Assembly: GCF_029893805.1 (NCBI RefSeq)
Contig: NZ_JARXYP010000002.1
Coordinates: 8,804,001 to 8,868,000 of the forward strand
Length of the DNA stretch: 64,000 nucleotides
From: Streptomyces sp. SAI-135
GTDB lineage: Bacteria; Actinomycetota; Actinomycetes; Streptomycetales; Streptomycetaceae
Direction: 5' to 3'
The position numbers and the translations under genes were made by a program. Positions 9,175-16,974 of the stretch are shown here, piece by piece (the stretch's first letter is position 1; each line of letters starts with the position of its first letter). The notes under the pieces were generated by a model. That model ran no database searches. It had not been told where the DNA came from and saw only the letters and a program-made list of their open reading frames with translations.

Positions 9175-9260
9175 GCGGCCAGGACAGGGGGCACCAGGCG
9201 GTCCCTGGGCCGTGGTCCCGCACGGGTGAGTGGCCAGGACGGTGGCACCAGGCGGCCCCT
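9157..9260 (+). repeat. Direct repeat of the usp 3' end
   Basis: A 50-base segment covering the last five codons and stop of the stress protein gene (9157-9206) is repeated at 9212-9260 with about 85 percent identity. The copy retains the equivalent of VVPHG-stop. It looks like a short tandem duplication. Confidence 0.8.
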
Positions 9261-9326
9261 CGACGCAGGCTGGCCGGCGGGCATCCAGCGGGATACCGGC
9301 CGGCCCGCCTGCGTCGAGGGGCCGCC
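9251..9326 (+). terminator. Large hairpin downstream of usp
   Basis: A perfect 20-bp inverted repeat (9251-9270 with 9307-9326, starting GGCGGCCCCTCGACG) extends by six further pairs after one mismatch. It follows the usp stop by about 77 bases and is the likely transcript end. No U-tract is present. Confidence 0.7.
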
Positions 9327-9380
9327 CGTCGCCCTCCGATGACGGCCGTCGCGATGCGCCCTCCGCGGCCGGCCGCGCCT

Positions 9381-9590
9381 GCTGGCGTTCTGCGGGCGAG
9401 GAACCCCGGGCCCGCTGGCCGGCTGCGTTTCCTGCGGTTCTGTAGGCGAGGGACTTGCGGGCCCGCTGGCCGACCGCGCCTGCTGGCGTTCTGTGGGCAA
9501 GGGACCTGCCCGTCCGCTGCGACCGCGACTGCTGGGGATCTGCGGGCGAGGAACTCCCGGGCCCGCTGGCCGGCCGCACCCGCCGGGGCC
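9381..9590. repeat. Four degenerate ~50-bp tandem repeats
   Basis: Units beginning near 9388, 9438, 9489 and 9538 share the core TTCTGYGGGCGAGGGA...CCCGCTGGCC. The period is 49-51 bases. The 624-base gap from 9175 to 9798 is otherwise without a convincing gene. The long frames across it on both strands owe their length to base composition and the repeat. Confidence 0.65.
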
Positions 9591-9673
9591 CCGGCCCCGC
9601 TCACGACGCGGTGCCCGTCCGTCCCGGCGCCCGCGACGACTGGCCGTGGGCCGTGGCGCCCCACGTGACGGGA

Positions 9674-9687
9674 GGGCCGAACGTCCT
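9674..9687. promoter_or_regulatory. DosR/OsdR-like palindrome upstream of pfl
   Basis: GGGCCGAACGTCCT shares its left arm and spacer with the usp box (GGGCCGAACGGCCC) and lies 112 bases upstream of the pfl start codon. It suggests common control of pyruvate formate-lyase with the stress genes; binding is inferred. Confidence 0.45.
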
Positions 9688-9798
9688 GGTCGGCGGGGAC
9701 CACCGGGGCCGCCGAGGTGCCCTGTCCGGCACTCCTGCGCCTGACCTGGGCGCGGCGAGGATCGGCAGTGAACGGAAGATCCGACGAGAGGACCTGTG

Positions 9799-12057
9799 AT
9801 GACCGCGACGGTGACAGTCGGCCCCCTGACCGCCGACGCCTGGCGGCACTTCGCCGGAGGCGGATGGCGTGAGCGCGTCGACGTGCGCGACTTCGTCCAG
9901 GCCAACTACACCCCGTACGAGGGCGACGCGTCCTTCCTCGCCGGGCCGACGGACCGCACCCGAGCGGTGTGGGAGAAGGTCAGTGCGCTGTTCCCGGAGG
10001 AGCGCCGCCGCGGTGTCCTCGACGTGGACGCCGCCACCCCTTCCACGATCACCTCGCACGCCCCGGGCTACATCGACCGGGACCGCGAACTGATCGTCGG
10101 ACTCCAGACCGACGCCCCGCTCAAGCGCGCGATCATGCCCAATGGCGGCATCCGCATGGTGGAGAACAGCCTGAAGGCCTACGGCTACGAGCCCGACCCC
10201 TTCGTCACCAAGGTCTTCGGCACCTACCGCAAGACCCACAACGACGGCGTCTTCGACGCCTACACCCCCGCCATGCGCACCGCCCGCAAGGTCGGCATCA
10301 TCACCGGTCTGCCCGACGCCTACGGCCGCGGCCGGATCATCGGCGACTACCGGCGCGTGGCGCTGTACGGCACCGACCGGCTGATCGAGGCGAAGAAGGC
10401 CGAGCGCGCCGCGCTGGACGCCCGGCCCTCCACCCCCGACGTCATCCGTGACCGGGAGGAACTCGCCGAGCAAGTAAGGGCGTTGGGTGAGCTGACCCGG
10501 ATGGCGGCCGCCTACGGCTGTGACGTCTCCCGCCCCGCCGCGACCGCCCACGAGGCCGTGCAGTGGCTCTACCTCGGCTACCTCGCCGCGGTGAAGGAGC
10601 AGAACGGCGCCGCGATGTCGCTGGGCCGCACCTCCACCTTCCTCGACGTCTACCTCCAGCGGGACCTGGACGAGGGTGTCCTCGACGAGACCAGCGCCCA
10701 GGAGCTGATCGACGACTTCGTGATCAAGCTGCGGATCGTGCGGTTCCTGCGCACCCCCGAGTACGACGCCCTGTTCTCCGGCGACCCGACCTGGGTGACG
10801 GAGTCCATCGGCGGCATGGGTCTGGACGGCCGCCCGCTGGTCACCCGCACCTCCTTCCGGTTCCTGCAGACCCTGTACAACCTCGGGCCCGCCCCCGAGC
10901 CCAACCTGACCGTGCTGTGGTCGCCGCGGCTGCCCGAGGGGTTCAAGCGGTTCTGCGCCCAGGTCTCGATCGACACCAGCGCCGTCCAGTACGAGTCCGA
11001 CGACCTGATGCGCCCGCGCACCGGCGACGACACCGCGATCGCCTGCTGTGTGTCGGCGATGGCGGTGGGCCGGCAGATGCAGTTCTTCGGGGCGCGCGTC
11101 AACCTCGCCAAGGCACTGCTGTACGCCGTCAACGGCGGCCGGGACGAGATGACCGGCGACCAGGTCACCCCCGAGATGCCGCCGCTGACCGGCGAATACC
11201 TCGACTACGAGGAGCTGGCGGCCGCGTACGACCGCGTACTGGAGTGGCTGGCACAGACCTACGTCGACGCGCTGAACGTCATCCACTACATGCACGACAA
11301 GTACGCCTACGAACGCGTCGAGATGGCCTTGCACGACTACCCGGTGCACCGCTTCATGGCGTGCGGCATCGCAGGTCTCTCGGTGGCCGTGGACAGTCTG
11401 TCCGCCGTCAAGCACGCACGCGTGAAGGTGTTCCGGGACGCGACGGGGCTGGCCGTCGACTTCGAGACCGAGGGAGAGTTCCCGGCGTACGGCAACAACG
11501 ACGACCGCGCCGACACGCTCGCCGTCGACCTGGTGGAGTCGTTCATGGCGAAGGTGCGCAAGCACCCCACCTACCGGGACGCCGAGCACACCCAGTCGGT
11601 GCTGACCATCACCTCCAACGTCGTCTACGGCAAGCACACCGGCAACACCCCCGACGGCCGCCGCGCCGGACAGCCCTTCGCCCCCGGCGCCAACCCGATG
11701 AACGGCCGCGACCGGCACGGGGTCGTCGCCTCCGCGCTGTCGGTGGCGAAACTGCCGTACGAGGCGGCCCGCGACGGGATCTCGCTGACGACGACGATCA
11801 CCCCCGAGGGCCTCGGCCACGTGCCGGAGGAGCGCGCCGGGCACCTGGTGGGCATCCTCGACGGCTACACGGCGGCCGGCGGTTTCCACATGAACGTCAA
11901 CGTCCTGGACCGGGCGACGCTGGAGGACGCGATGGAACACCCGGAGAAGTACCCGGAGTTGACGATCAGGGTCTCCGGGTACGCGGTGAACTTCGTCCGT
12001 CTGACCCGCGAGCAGCAGCTCGACGTGATCAGCCGCACCTTCCACGGGGCGCTGTGA
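9799..12057 (+). CDS. pflB: Pyruvate formate-lyase (glycyl radical enzyme)
   Basis: A 752-residue enzyme converting pyruvate and CoA to acetyl-CoA and formate. Start at the ATG at 9799 with GAGAGGA seven bases upstream; a GTG immediately before it is less likely. Signature features: N-terminal VDVRDFVQANYTPYEGDASF, the vicinal catalytic cysteines at about 416-417 (TAIACCVSAM), and the C-terminal glycyl radical loop with Gly at about 727 (IRVSGYAVNFVRLT). The CC pair marks a true PFL and not a diol dehydratase or choline lyase. Every key residue is intact and the length matches E. coli PflB (760). The activating enzyme follows with a 4-base overlap. The glycyl radical is destroyed by oxygen, so function must be confined to anoxic conditions. 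No formate transporter (FocA) or YfiD-type spare part is nearby. Confidence 0.96.
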   Translation: MTATVTVGPLTADAWRHFAGGGWRERVDVRDFVQANYTPYEGDASFLAGPTDRTRAVWEKVSALFPEERRRGVLDVDAATPSTITSHAPGYIDRDRELIVGLQTDAPLKRAIMPNGGIRMVENSLKAYGYEPDPFVTKVFGTYRKTHNDGVFDAYTPAMRTARKVGIITGLPDAYGRGRIIGDYRRVALYGTDRLIEAKKAERAALDARPSTPDVIRDREELAEQVRALGELTRMAAAYGCDVSRPAATAHEAVQWLYLGYLAAVKEQNGAAMSLGRTSTFLDVYLQRDLDEGVLDETSAQELIDDFVIKLRIVRFLRTPEYDALFSGDPTWVTESIGGMGLDGRPLVTRTSFRFLQTLYNLGPAPEPNLTVLWSPRLPEGFKRFCAQVSIDTSAVQYESDDLMRPRTGDDTAIACCVSAMAVGRQMQFFGARVNLAKALLYAVNGGRDEMTGDQVTPEMPPLTGEYLDYEELAAAYDRVLEWLAQTYVDALNVIHYMHDKYAYERVEMALHDYPVHRFMACGIAGLSVAVDSLSAVKHARVKVFRDATGLAVDFETEGEFPAYGNNDDRADTLAVDLVESFMAKVRKHPTYRDAEHTQSVLTITSNVVYGKHTGNTPDGRRAGQPFAPGANPMNGRDRHGVVASALSVAKLPYEAARDGISLTTTITPEGLGHVPEERAGHLVGILDGYTAAGGFHMNVNVLDRATLEDAMEHPEKYPELTIRVSGYAVNFVRLTREQQLDVISRTFHGAL

Positions 12058-12794
12058 GTGTCGTGGCGGCCACCGGCCGGATCCACTCCTGGGACCTGTC
12101 CACCGGCGTGGACGGTCCCGGGACCCGGTTCGTGCTCTTCGTCAGCGGCTGCCCGCTGCGCTGCCTGTACTGCGCCAATCCCGACACCTGGCACATGCGC
12201 GACGGACGGCAGGTCACCGTCGACGAGGTGATGGCCGAGATCGAGAAGTACCGGCCGTTCCTCACCACCTCCGGCGGCGGGGTGACCATCACGGGCGGTG
12301 AGGCGCTGCTCCAGCCGGCCTTCACCGGCGCCCTGTTGCGCCGCTGCAAGGAGGCCGGACTCCACACCGCGATCGACACCTCCGGCTTCCTCGGAGCCCG
12401 CGCCACCGACGAGCTCCTCGCCGACACCGACCTGGTGCTGCTGGACATCAAGTCCTTCGACATCGCCACCTACCGCAGACTGACCGGCGGCGACCTCGCC
12501 CCCACCCTTGCCTTCGCCACCCGGCTCAACCGGCTCGGCGTGCCCATGTGGATCCGGTACGTCCTGGTGCCCGGCTGGACGGACGATCCGGAAGCCGTGG
12601 ACGGCCTCGCCGAGTTCGTCGCCGGCCTGGACGCGGTCGACCGCGTGGACGTCCTGCCGTTCCACAGACTCGGAGCGGCCAAGTACGAGGCCCTGGGCAT
12701 CCCGTTCCCCCTGAAGGACACGCCGTCCCCCGACCCGGTCCTCACCGAGCGGGTCCGCGCACAGTTCCGCGCACACGGTACGGCGGCCCACTGA
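12054..12794 (+). CDS. pflA: Pyruvate formate-lyase activating enzyme (radical SAM)
   Basis: A 246-residue radical SAM protein that abstracts the hydrogen from the glycine of PFL. The iron-sulfur cluster motif CPLRCLYC matches CxxxCxxC, preceded by GPGTRFVLFVSG and followed by the SAM-binding GGVTITGGEALLQ. It starts at GTG 12054, overlapping the pflB stop (GTGA), so translation is coupled. The length matches the 246-residue E. coli enzyme, with no extra ferredoxin insert, which supports PFL and not a dehydratase as target. Confidence 0.95.
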   Translation: MSVVAATGRIHSWDLSTGVDGPGTRFVLFVSGCPLRCLYCANPDTWHMRDGRQVTVDEVMAEIEKYRPFLTTSGGGVTITGGEALLQPAFTGALLRRCKEAGLHTAIDTSGFLGARATDELLADTDLVLLDIKSFDIATYRRLTGGDLAPTLAFATRLNRLGVPMWIRYVLVPGWTDDPEAVDGLAEFVAGLDAVDRVDVLPFHRLGAAKYEALGIPFPLKDTPSPDPVLTERVRAQFRAHGTAAH

Positions 12795-12938
12795 GCGGGC
12801 GGGCCTGCCTGGAATGATTGGGACGTTCTGTCGGGGTGACTCGGTGACGGAAGCACGGAGCGGCCGCGCGGAAGGGGCAGAGCATGCACGCTTCCGCTGT
12901 GACTGACGGTCACCTGAGCCGTGGACGCCCCGCCCGGC

Positions 12939-13775
12939 ATGGCTGAGCGCACCGTGCGGTCGGCAACCCGGCACGAAGGCCGCGTCGCGGGCCTGTACAC
13001 CGCCCGTTTCGGTCCGTGGCCCCCGAGGCAGACCGTGATCGTCATGGTGCACGGACTCGGCCTCTCAGGACGCTACTTCACCCCTCTCGCCCGGTCACTG
13101 GCGGCTGTGGGGCGCACCGTCCTGGTGCCGGACCTACCGGGAAACGTCCGCTCGCGGCGGGTCGTCCGGCGCACTCCGGACGTCGAGGAGACGACGAAAG
13201 CGCTGCTGCGCTGGCAGGCCGCCGCGGCAATCGGTCCTTGTCTCCTGGTGGCCAACTCGGTCGGTTGCCAAATGACCGCGGCGCTCGCAGCCGAGCACCC
13301 TCGACGGGTGGAGCGGATGGTGCTCATCGGCCCTGCACTCGACGCGACGGCGTTGTCGCCGCTGCGGCAACTCCTGCGTCTGCCGGCCGACGCGCCGAAG
13401 GAACCGCTGTCCCTCCTCGCTGTGGCAGCCGCCGACTATCTGCTCACCGGAGCAGCCCGGTTCCTGGCGGGATTCCGTCACGCACGGCTGGACGCGTCCG
13501 GCCCGTTCGAGGAGCGCCTGCGGCGGATCGAGGCGCCGACCCTGGTGCTGAGGGGGTCCGAGGACCGGGTGGCCCCTCAGCACTGGGCCGAGCGAGTGAC
13601 CGCCGACCTGCCCCACGGCCGACTTGCCGTGGTGCCCGGCGCAGCCCACGCCGTGCACTTCAGCCGGCCCGACACCACGGCCCGGCTGATTCTGGACTTC
13701 TGCCGTGAGGACTCCTGTGGGGCGGCCGGCCAGGAGCAGCAAGGGGGCGACGCGGTCTCGGGGGCGAGGTCCTGA
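12939..13775 (+). CDS. Alpha/beta hydrolase
   Basis: A 278-residue alpha/beta-fold hydrolase. The oxyanion loop MVHGLGLSGRYF, the nucleophile elbow VANSVGCQ (Ser in an N-S-V-G setting where GxSxG is usual), the acid residue in RGSEDRVAPQ and the catalytic His in GAAHAVHFS are all present. Substrate unknown; esterase or lactonase types are possible. Start uncertain: ATG at 12939 or GTG at 12921, neither with a clear ribosome-binding site. It follows pflA by about 140 bases and is probably a separate unit. Confidence 0.85.
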   Translation: MAERTVRSATRHEGRVAGLYTARFGPWPPRQTVIVMVHGLGLSGRYFTPLARSLAAVGRTVLVPDLPGNVRSRRVVRRTPDVEETTKALLRWQAAAAIGPCLLVANSVGCQMTAALAAEHPRRVERMVLIGPALDATALSPLRQLLRLPADAPKEPLSLLAVAAADYLLTGAARFLAGFRHARLDASGPFEERLRRIEAPTLVLRGSEDRVAPQHWAERVTADLPHGRLAVVPGAAHAVHFSRPDTTARLILDFCREDSCGAAGQEQQGGDAVSGARS

Positions 13776-13855
13776 AACGACGGCGAAGACGTTGACCGCG
13801 GAGGCACCGAGCCTCGCGAAGCCCAGGTGGCCGTCATCGGTTGGCGACCACCAAC

Positions 13856-14035
13856 TCACGCCGTTGTGGCGCGTTCCTCGGTACTCAGGACGGTCCGCAG
13901 TCGCTGGTAGCGGTCGAGGTCCTCCCAGGTGTCGTGGTCGGGCGGGCTGGGGTGGCGGCGTGTGGTGCCCCAGGCCCAGACACTGGCGGCGAGACCGGCG
14001 AAGAGGGGGATGAGCAGCCACAGCAGGGCGCCCAT
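13856..14035 (-). CDS. 59-residue single-span membrane protein
   Basis: A short gene with a near-perfect ribosome-binding site (AAGGAGG, eight bases before the ATG at 14035). The product begins MGALLWLLIPLFAGLAASVW, a single hydrophobic span at residues 2-22, followed by a polar tail (TTRRHPSPPDHDTWEDLDRY). Similar small inner-membrane proteins occur widely in Streptomyces without a known role. It converges with the hydrolase gene and lies just downstream of an hsp20 gene on the same strand, so it may be co-transcribed with it. Confidence 0.75.
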   Translation of the reverse strand: MGALLWLLIPLFAGLAASVWAWGTTRRHPSPPDHDTWEDLDRYQRLRTVLSTEERATTA

Positions 14036-14081
14036 GGTGTGAGCCTCCTTGTATGCGCTCGGGACGGACGGGCAGGGGAGT

Positions 14082-14504
14082 TCAGGCGGTCAGTTGCCTG
14101 AGTGTGCCGCCGGAGACCGCGATCTTGCGGGGTTTGGCGTGTGCGGCCAGCGGGATGCGCAGTGTGAGGACGCCGTTGTCGTAGGCGGCCTCGGCGGCCG
14201 CGGTGTCCAGGGCGTCCGACAGGGCCAGGCGGCGGGTGAAACGGCCGGTGGGCCGCTCAGTGAGTACGGGGCGGGCGTCGGCCGGGATGGGGGAGGGCCG
14301 CTCGGCGGTCAGGGTCAGCGTGTGCTGCTCCGTGGTCAGCTCGATGCTGGAGCGGTCCATGCCGGGCAGGTCGAACTGCAGGTAGAGCGCTGCGTCGTCG
14401 CGCCACGCGTCCGCGGGAATGACGGTTCCTTCCGGGGCGCCGGGGTTCGCGAGCTGGTGCGTGAGCCGGTCGAGATCGCCCAGACCGCCCGTGCGCGCAA
14501 GCAT
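14082..14504 (-). CDS. Hsp20/alpha-crystallin small heat-shock protein
   Basis: A 140-residue ATP-independent chaperone. The alpha-crystallin domain spans about residues 38-128 (WRDDAALYLQFDLPGMDRSS near its start; GVLTLRIPLA near its end, which is the GVLxxxxP signature). The I-x-I anchor at the C-terminus is weak. The ATG at 14504 is chosen; a TTG two codons earlier is possible. It is divergent from a second Hsp20 gene, with a promoter and HAIR-like operator upstream. Confidence 0.9.
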   Translation of the reverse strand: MLARTGGLGDLDRLTHQLANPGAPEGTVIPADAWRDDAALYLQFDLPGMDRSSIELTTEQHTLTLTAERPSPIPADARPVLTERPTGRFTRRLALSDALDTAAAEAAYDNGVLTLRIPLAAHAKPRKIAVSGGTLRQLTA

Positions 14505-14570
14505 GTCCAACTTCTTCCTTTCCGAAGGCGGCCGCAGTGGTGCGGCCCGGTGATCGAGTGTGCCTATTTC

Positions 14571-14636
14571 CTATAACCCGACCGGAGGTTCTCTGACAAG
14601 TAGCCGCTGTATGAAGTTGATGCTAGTCGGCTCAAC
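14571..14636 (-). promoter_or_regulatory. Promoter and HAIR-like operator of the leftward hsp20
   Basis: On the minus strand, TTGTCA (14594-14599) and TTATAG (14571-14576) form a -35/-10 pair with a 17-base spacer. Upstream of it lies GTTGATG-N7-GCTCAAC (14616-14636), with the 7-7-7 geometry of the HspR operator HAIR (CTTGAGT-N7-ACTCAAG). Confidence 0.6.
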
Positions 14637-14768
14637 CTTCCGTGCTGTGAGGGTTCGGTCATGGCTGCGGCGTGGCGGCACTGTCGCTGGTGGTTGGCCG
14701 AGCCGCTTTGAGCTGTGAGGTCGCTACCGTGTCGGTGCTGTGGCGTGTCGCAGAACAGATCCCGGCAA

Positions 14769-14814
14769 AAAGTTGAGCCCTTGCTTGTCAACTTTGCGCT
14801 CGCGGTGGTATATC
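14769..14814 (+). promoter_or_regulatory. Promoter and HAIR-like operator of the rightward hsp20
   Basis: TTGTCA (14785-14790) and TATATC (14809-14814) form a -35/-10 pair with an 18-base spacer. The palindrome AAAGTTGA-N11-TCAACTTT (14769-14795) overlaps the -35 element. Read as GTTGAGC-N7-TGTCAAC it has HAIR geometry, so a repressor bound there would block RNA polymerase. Confidence 0.65.
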
Positions 14815-14863
14815 AGAAGCAGAGCGGATCGGACGCGGGAACGACTTGAAGGAGGGATGACAG

Positions 14864-15286
14864 ATGCTGATGCGTACGGATCCCTTCCGCGAGCTTGACC
14901 GGCTCGTCGAGCGGGTCTGGGGCACGGCCGCGCACCCGGCGGGCATGGCGCTGGACGCATGGCGTGAAGGTGACACGTTCTTCGTGGAGCTGGACCTGCC
15001 CGGCGTGGACGCGGAGTCGATCGATCTCGATGTCGAGCGCAACGTTCTGACGGTGAGGGCCGAACGCAAGCCGGCGTACGGCGAGAACACCGAAACGGTG
15101 GTCACCGAGCGGCCCGCGGGTACGTTCAGTAGGCAGCTGTTCCTCGGCGAGACTCTCGACACCGACAAGATCGAAGCCTCCTACGAGGCCGGTGTGCTGA
15201 GGCTGCGGATCCCGGTCGCCGAGCAGGCGAAGCCTCGCAGGATCGCCATCAGCGGCGGCAGCGACCACAGGGAACTGGGCGGCTGA
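14864..15286 (+). CDS. Hsp20/alpha-crystallin small heat-shock protein
   Basis: A 140-residue small heat-shock chaperone starting MLMRTDPFRELDRLVERVWG, the typical actinobacterial Hsp18/Hsp20 N-terminus. The alpha-crystallin core runs from AWREGDTFFVELDLPGVDAE to GVLRLRIPVA, followed by QAKPRRIAI. GGAGG lies nine bases before the ATG. It is a paralogue of the neighbouring leftward gene, whose N-terminus has diverged. A strong terminator follows. Confidence 0.93.
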   Translation: MLMRTDPFRELDRLVERVWGTAAHPAGMALDAWREGDTFFVELDLPGVDAESIDLDVERNVLTVRAERKPAYGENTETVVTERPAGTFSRQLFLGETLDTDKIEASYEAGVLRLRIPVAEQAKPRRIAISGGSDHRELGG

Positions 15287-15310
15287 CGCCGCAGCGACTC
15301 CATCTCCTCA

Positions 15311-15338
15311 AGGGCCTCGGACATCAGTCCGGGGCCCT
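15311..15338 (+). terminator. Terminator hairpin of the rightward hsp20
   Basis: A 12-bp stem AGGGCCTCGGAC / GTCCGGGGCCCT (one G-U pair) with a 4-base loop lies 25 bases after the stop codon. Confidence 0.75.
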
Positions 15339-15451
15339 GACACCGTCTGCGCCTGCGTTTGGGCCTGCACGCTGGGGAAAGCCGGCGCCAAGCCATCCAT
15401 AGCCGACGCGAACGCCAGGCCCGCGACCGCTGCCTGGTTCGGGAGAGCCGC

Positions 15452-15604
15452 TCAGGACCCAGGCAGGCGTTCCGGTTCCCCGTCGTCGGCGTCGAACACC
15501 TTGGTGAAGGTGGCGCCGCACCGGCAGCGGGAGTGTTCGATCAATTCGCCGTCGGCCGACACGCTCACTCCCTGGCTGAGCCGCACATGCACATGATCAC
15601 CCAT
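15452..15604 (-). CDS. Small hypothetical protein with a CxC motif
   Basis: A possible 50-residue protein starting at the ATG at 15604 with GGAAGG nine bases upstream. It begins MGDHVHVRLSQGVSV and carries CRCGATFTKVFDADDG, a possible metal or redox site. The longer frame to 15670 is less likely. No family is recognised and expression is not certain. Confidence 0.45.
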   Translation of the reverse strand: MGDHVHVRLSQGVSVSADGELIEHSRCRCGATFTKVFDADDGEPERLPGS

Positions 15605-15744
15605 GAGGAGCTGCCTTCCATGACCTCGCCTGCTCCGGTCATCGTGGAGGCCGACCGCGTGAACTGACAATGCCGCAGCTCACACGTACGTACGGTGACA
15701 CGTTCCAGGCGACGTGATCGTGCGGCCGTGGGGGAGGGAAGAGC

Positions 15745-16026
15745 CGTGGCTTCGCCGAGCACGTCACGCGGGTGGCCGACGACGCGGAAGCCACGCAGGC
15801 GCGGGTAACCGGCGGGGCCGCGCTCCGGACGAGCTGACCGCGTTCCTCGACCGCGTCATCGACGCGTCGGTGGCCGACCGCGCCGGCAAGGCCGCCGCAC
15901 AGGCCCTGGGAGCGGAGCCCGGCGAACGCACCGACGAAGACCGCGCCGGGACGGCCGTCACAGATCTCATTCGCGCGGGCCAGGCCGCCGGCGACGGTCG
16001 AGCCGGTCGACGATCGCGGTGCAGAG
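15745..16026 (+). pseudogene. Frameshifted TetR-like regulator fragment
   Basis: Two overlapping frames read as one interrupted protein: FAEHVTRVADDAEATQARV in one frame, then DELTAFLDRVIDASVADRAG and GERTDEDRAG in the next, with a frame change near 15820. The pattern resembles the C-terminal half of a TetR-family regulator, but the assignment is weak. No DNA-binding domain is present. Confidence 0.35.
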
Positions 16027-16087
16027 CTAGGAGCACCCATCTTTGCGACGCTCCGTGCACTGGCGAGACCTGTGCCAGACCTCTCTC

Positions 16088-16903
16088 TCAGGTCACCTGC
16101 CTGGCCAGGCTGTGCAGGGTCCGCGCGGCAGGTGATCCGGGGTCGGCCGTGATCAGGACGACTTCCTGGTCGTCCTCGGGCACGAGCAGGACGTCACAGT
16201 TCAACCGCAGCGAGCCGGCCTCCGGATGATCGAGGATCTTGGTGCGGTGCCCGGGGGCGTGGACCGGACGCGTTTGCCATATCTGTCGGAACTCCTCGCT
16301 GCCGGTGTGCAGTTCGGTCAGCAGAGCGGTCAGCTGCGGGTCATGCGGATAGCGGTCGGCGGCTCGTCGCAGTCGCGCCACCACAATGTGCCCGAACTCC
16401 TCGGCGCTGGAGCTCTCGTACATCCACCCTTGGCCAAGGAAGCGGCGCCGGGCCAGGTTCGCCCTCCCGTCTCCGAGATCGCCGCCGAGCAGTGCCTGGG
16501 CCAGGGGGTTCCAGGCGACGACTCCGTACGACGCGTCAGTGACGATGGCTCCGGTCTCCGGCAACCGCTCCAGCATCCGGGCCACATAAGGGCGTACCTG
16601 CCGCACGGCGCTGATGCCGGGCGGCGTGCTAGATCCCGCCAGGCGGAACAGGTGGCTGCGCTCGGCCGGCGTGAGCCGTAATGCCCGGGACAACGCTTCC
16701 AGGATCCGAGTGGACGGCCGCGGGCCCCGGGCCTGCTCCAGCCGCGTGTAGTAGTCGACCGACATATGGGCGAGTTCCGCCACCTCTTCGCGGCGCAGGC
16801 CCGGTGTCCGGCGATCGGTGCCCGTCGTCGTCAGGCCGATCTCGTGTGGGCGCAGGCCCGCCCGGCGGTCCCGCAGGAAGCGGGCCAGCTCCTGCCGTGC
16901 CAT
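16088..16903 (-). CDS. XRE-family regulator with MmyB-like ligand domain
   Basis: A 271-residue regulator. The helix-turn-helix spans about residues 5-72 (TPGLRREEVAELAHMSVDYY then TRLEQARG), followed by an MmyB-like PAS-fold domain (VTDASYGVVAWNPLAQALLG) thought to bind a fatty-acid-like ligand. The ATG at 16903 has GGGAGGA six bases upstream. It is divergent from an SDR gene 71 bases away, the usual arrangement for this family, where the regulator controls the neighbouring oxidoreductase. Confidence 0.9.
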   Translation of the reverse strand: MARQELARFLRDRRAGLRPHEIGLTTTGTDRRTPGLRREEVAELAHMSVDYYTRLEQARGPRPSTRILEALSRALRLTPAERSHLFRLAGSSTPPGISAVRQVRPYVARMLERLPETGAIVTDASYGVVAWNPLAQALLGGDLGDGRANLARRRFLGQGWMYESSSAEEFGHIVVARLRRAADRYPHDPQLTALLTELHTGSEEFRQIWQTRPVHAPGHRTKILDHPEAGSLRLNCDVLLVPEDDQEVVLITADPGSPAARTLHSLARQVT

Positions 16904-16974
16904 GTCGCTTCCTCCCACTGCCTGGTACAGGTTGTCCCTGGCAGGGCGCCCACAGCCAGGGAACGCTGGTTGCC

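Noticed and set aside
8539..9579. A minus-strand frame with short Arg-rich amino-acid repeats
   Set aside because: The repeats only reflect the ~50-bp DNA repeat, whose period is not a multiple of three; no ribosome-binding site.
9601..12045. An 814-codon minus-strand frame opposite pfl
   Set aside because: The plus-strand frame encodes an unmistakable PFL; the antisense product is a Gly/Val/Asp-rich shadow.
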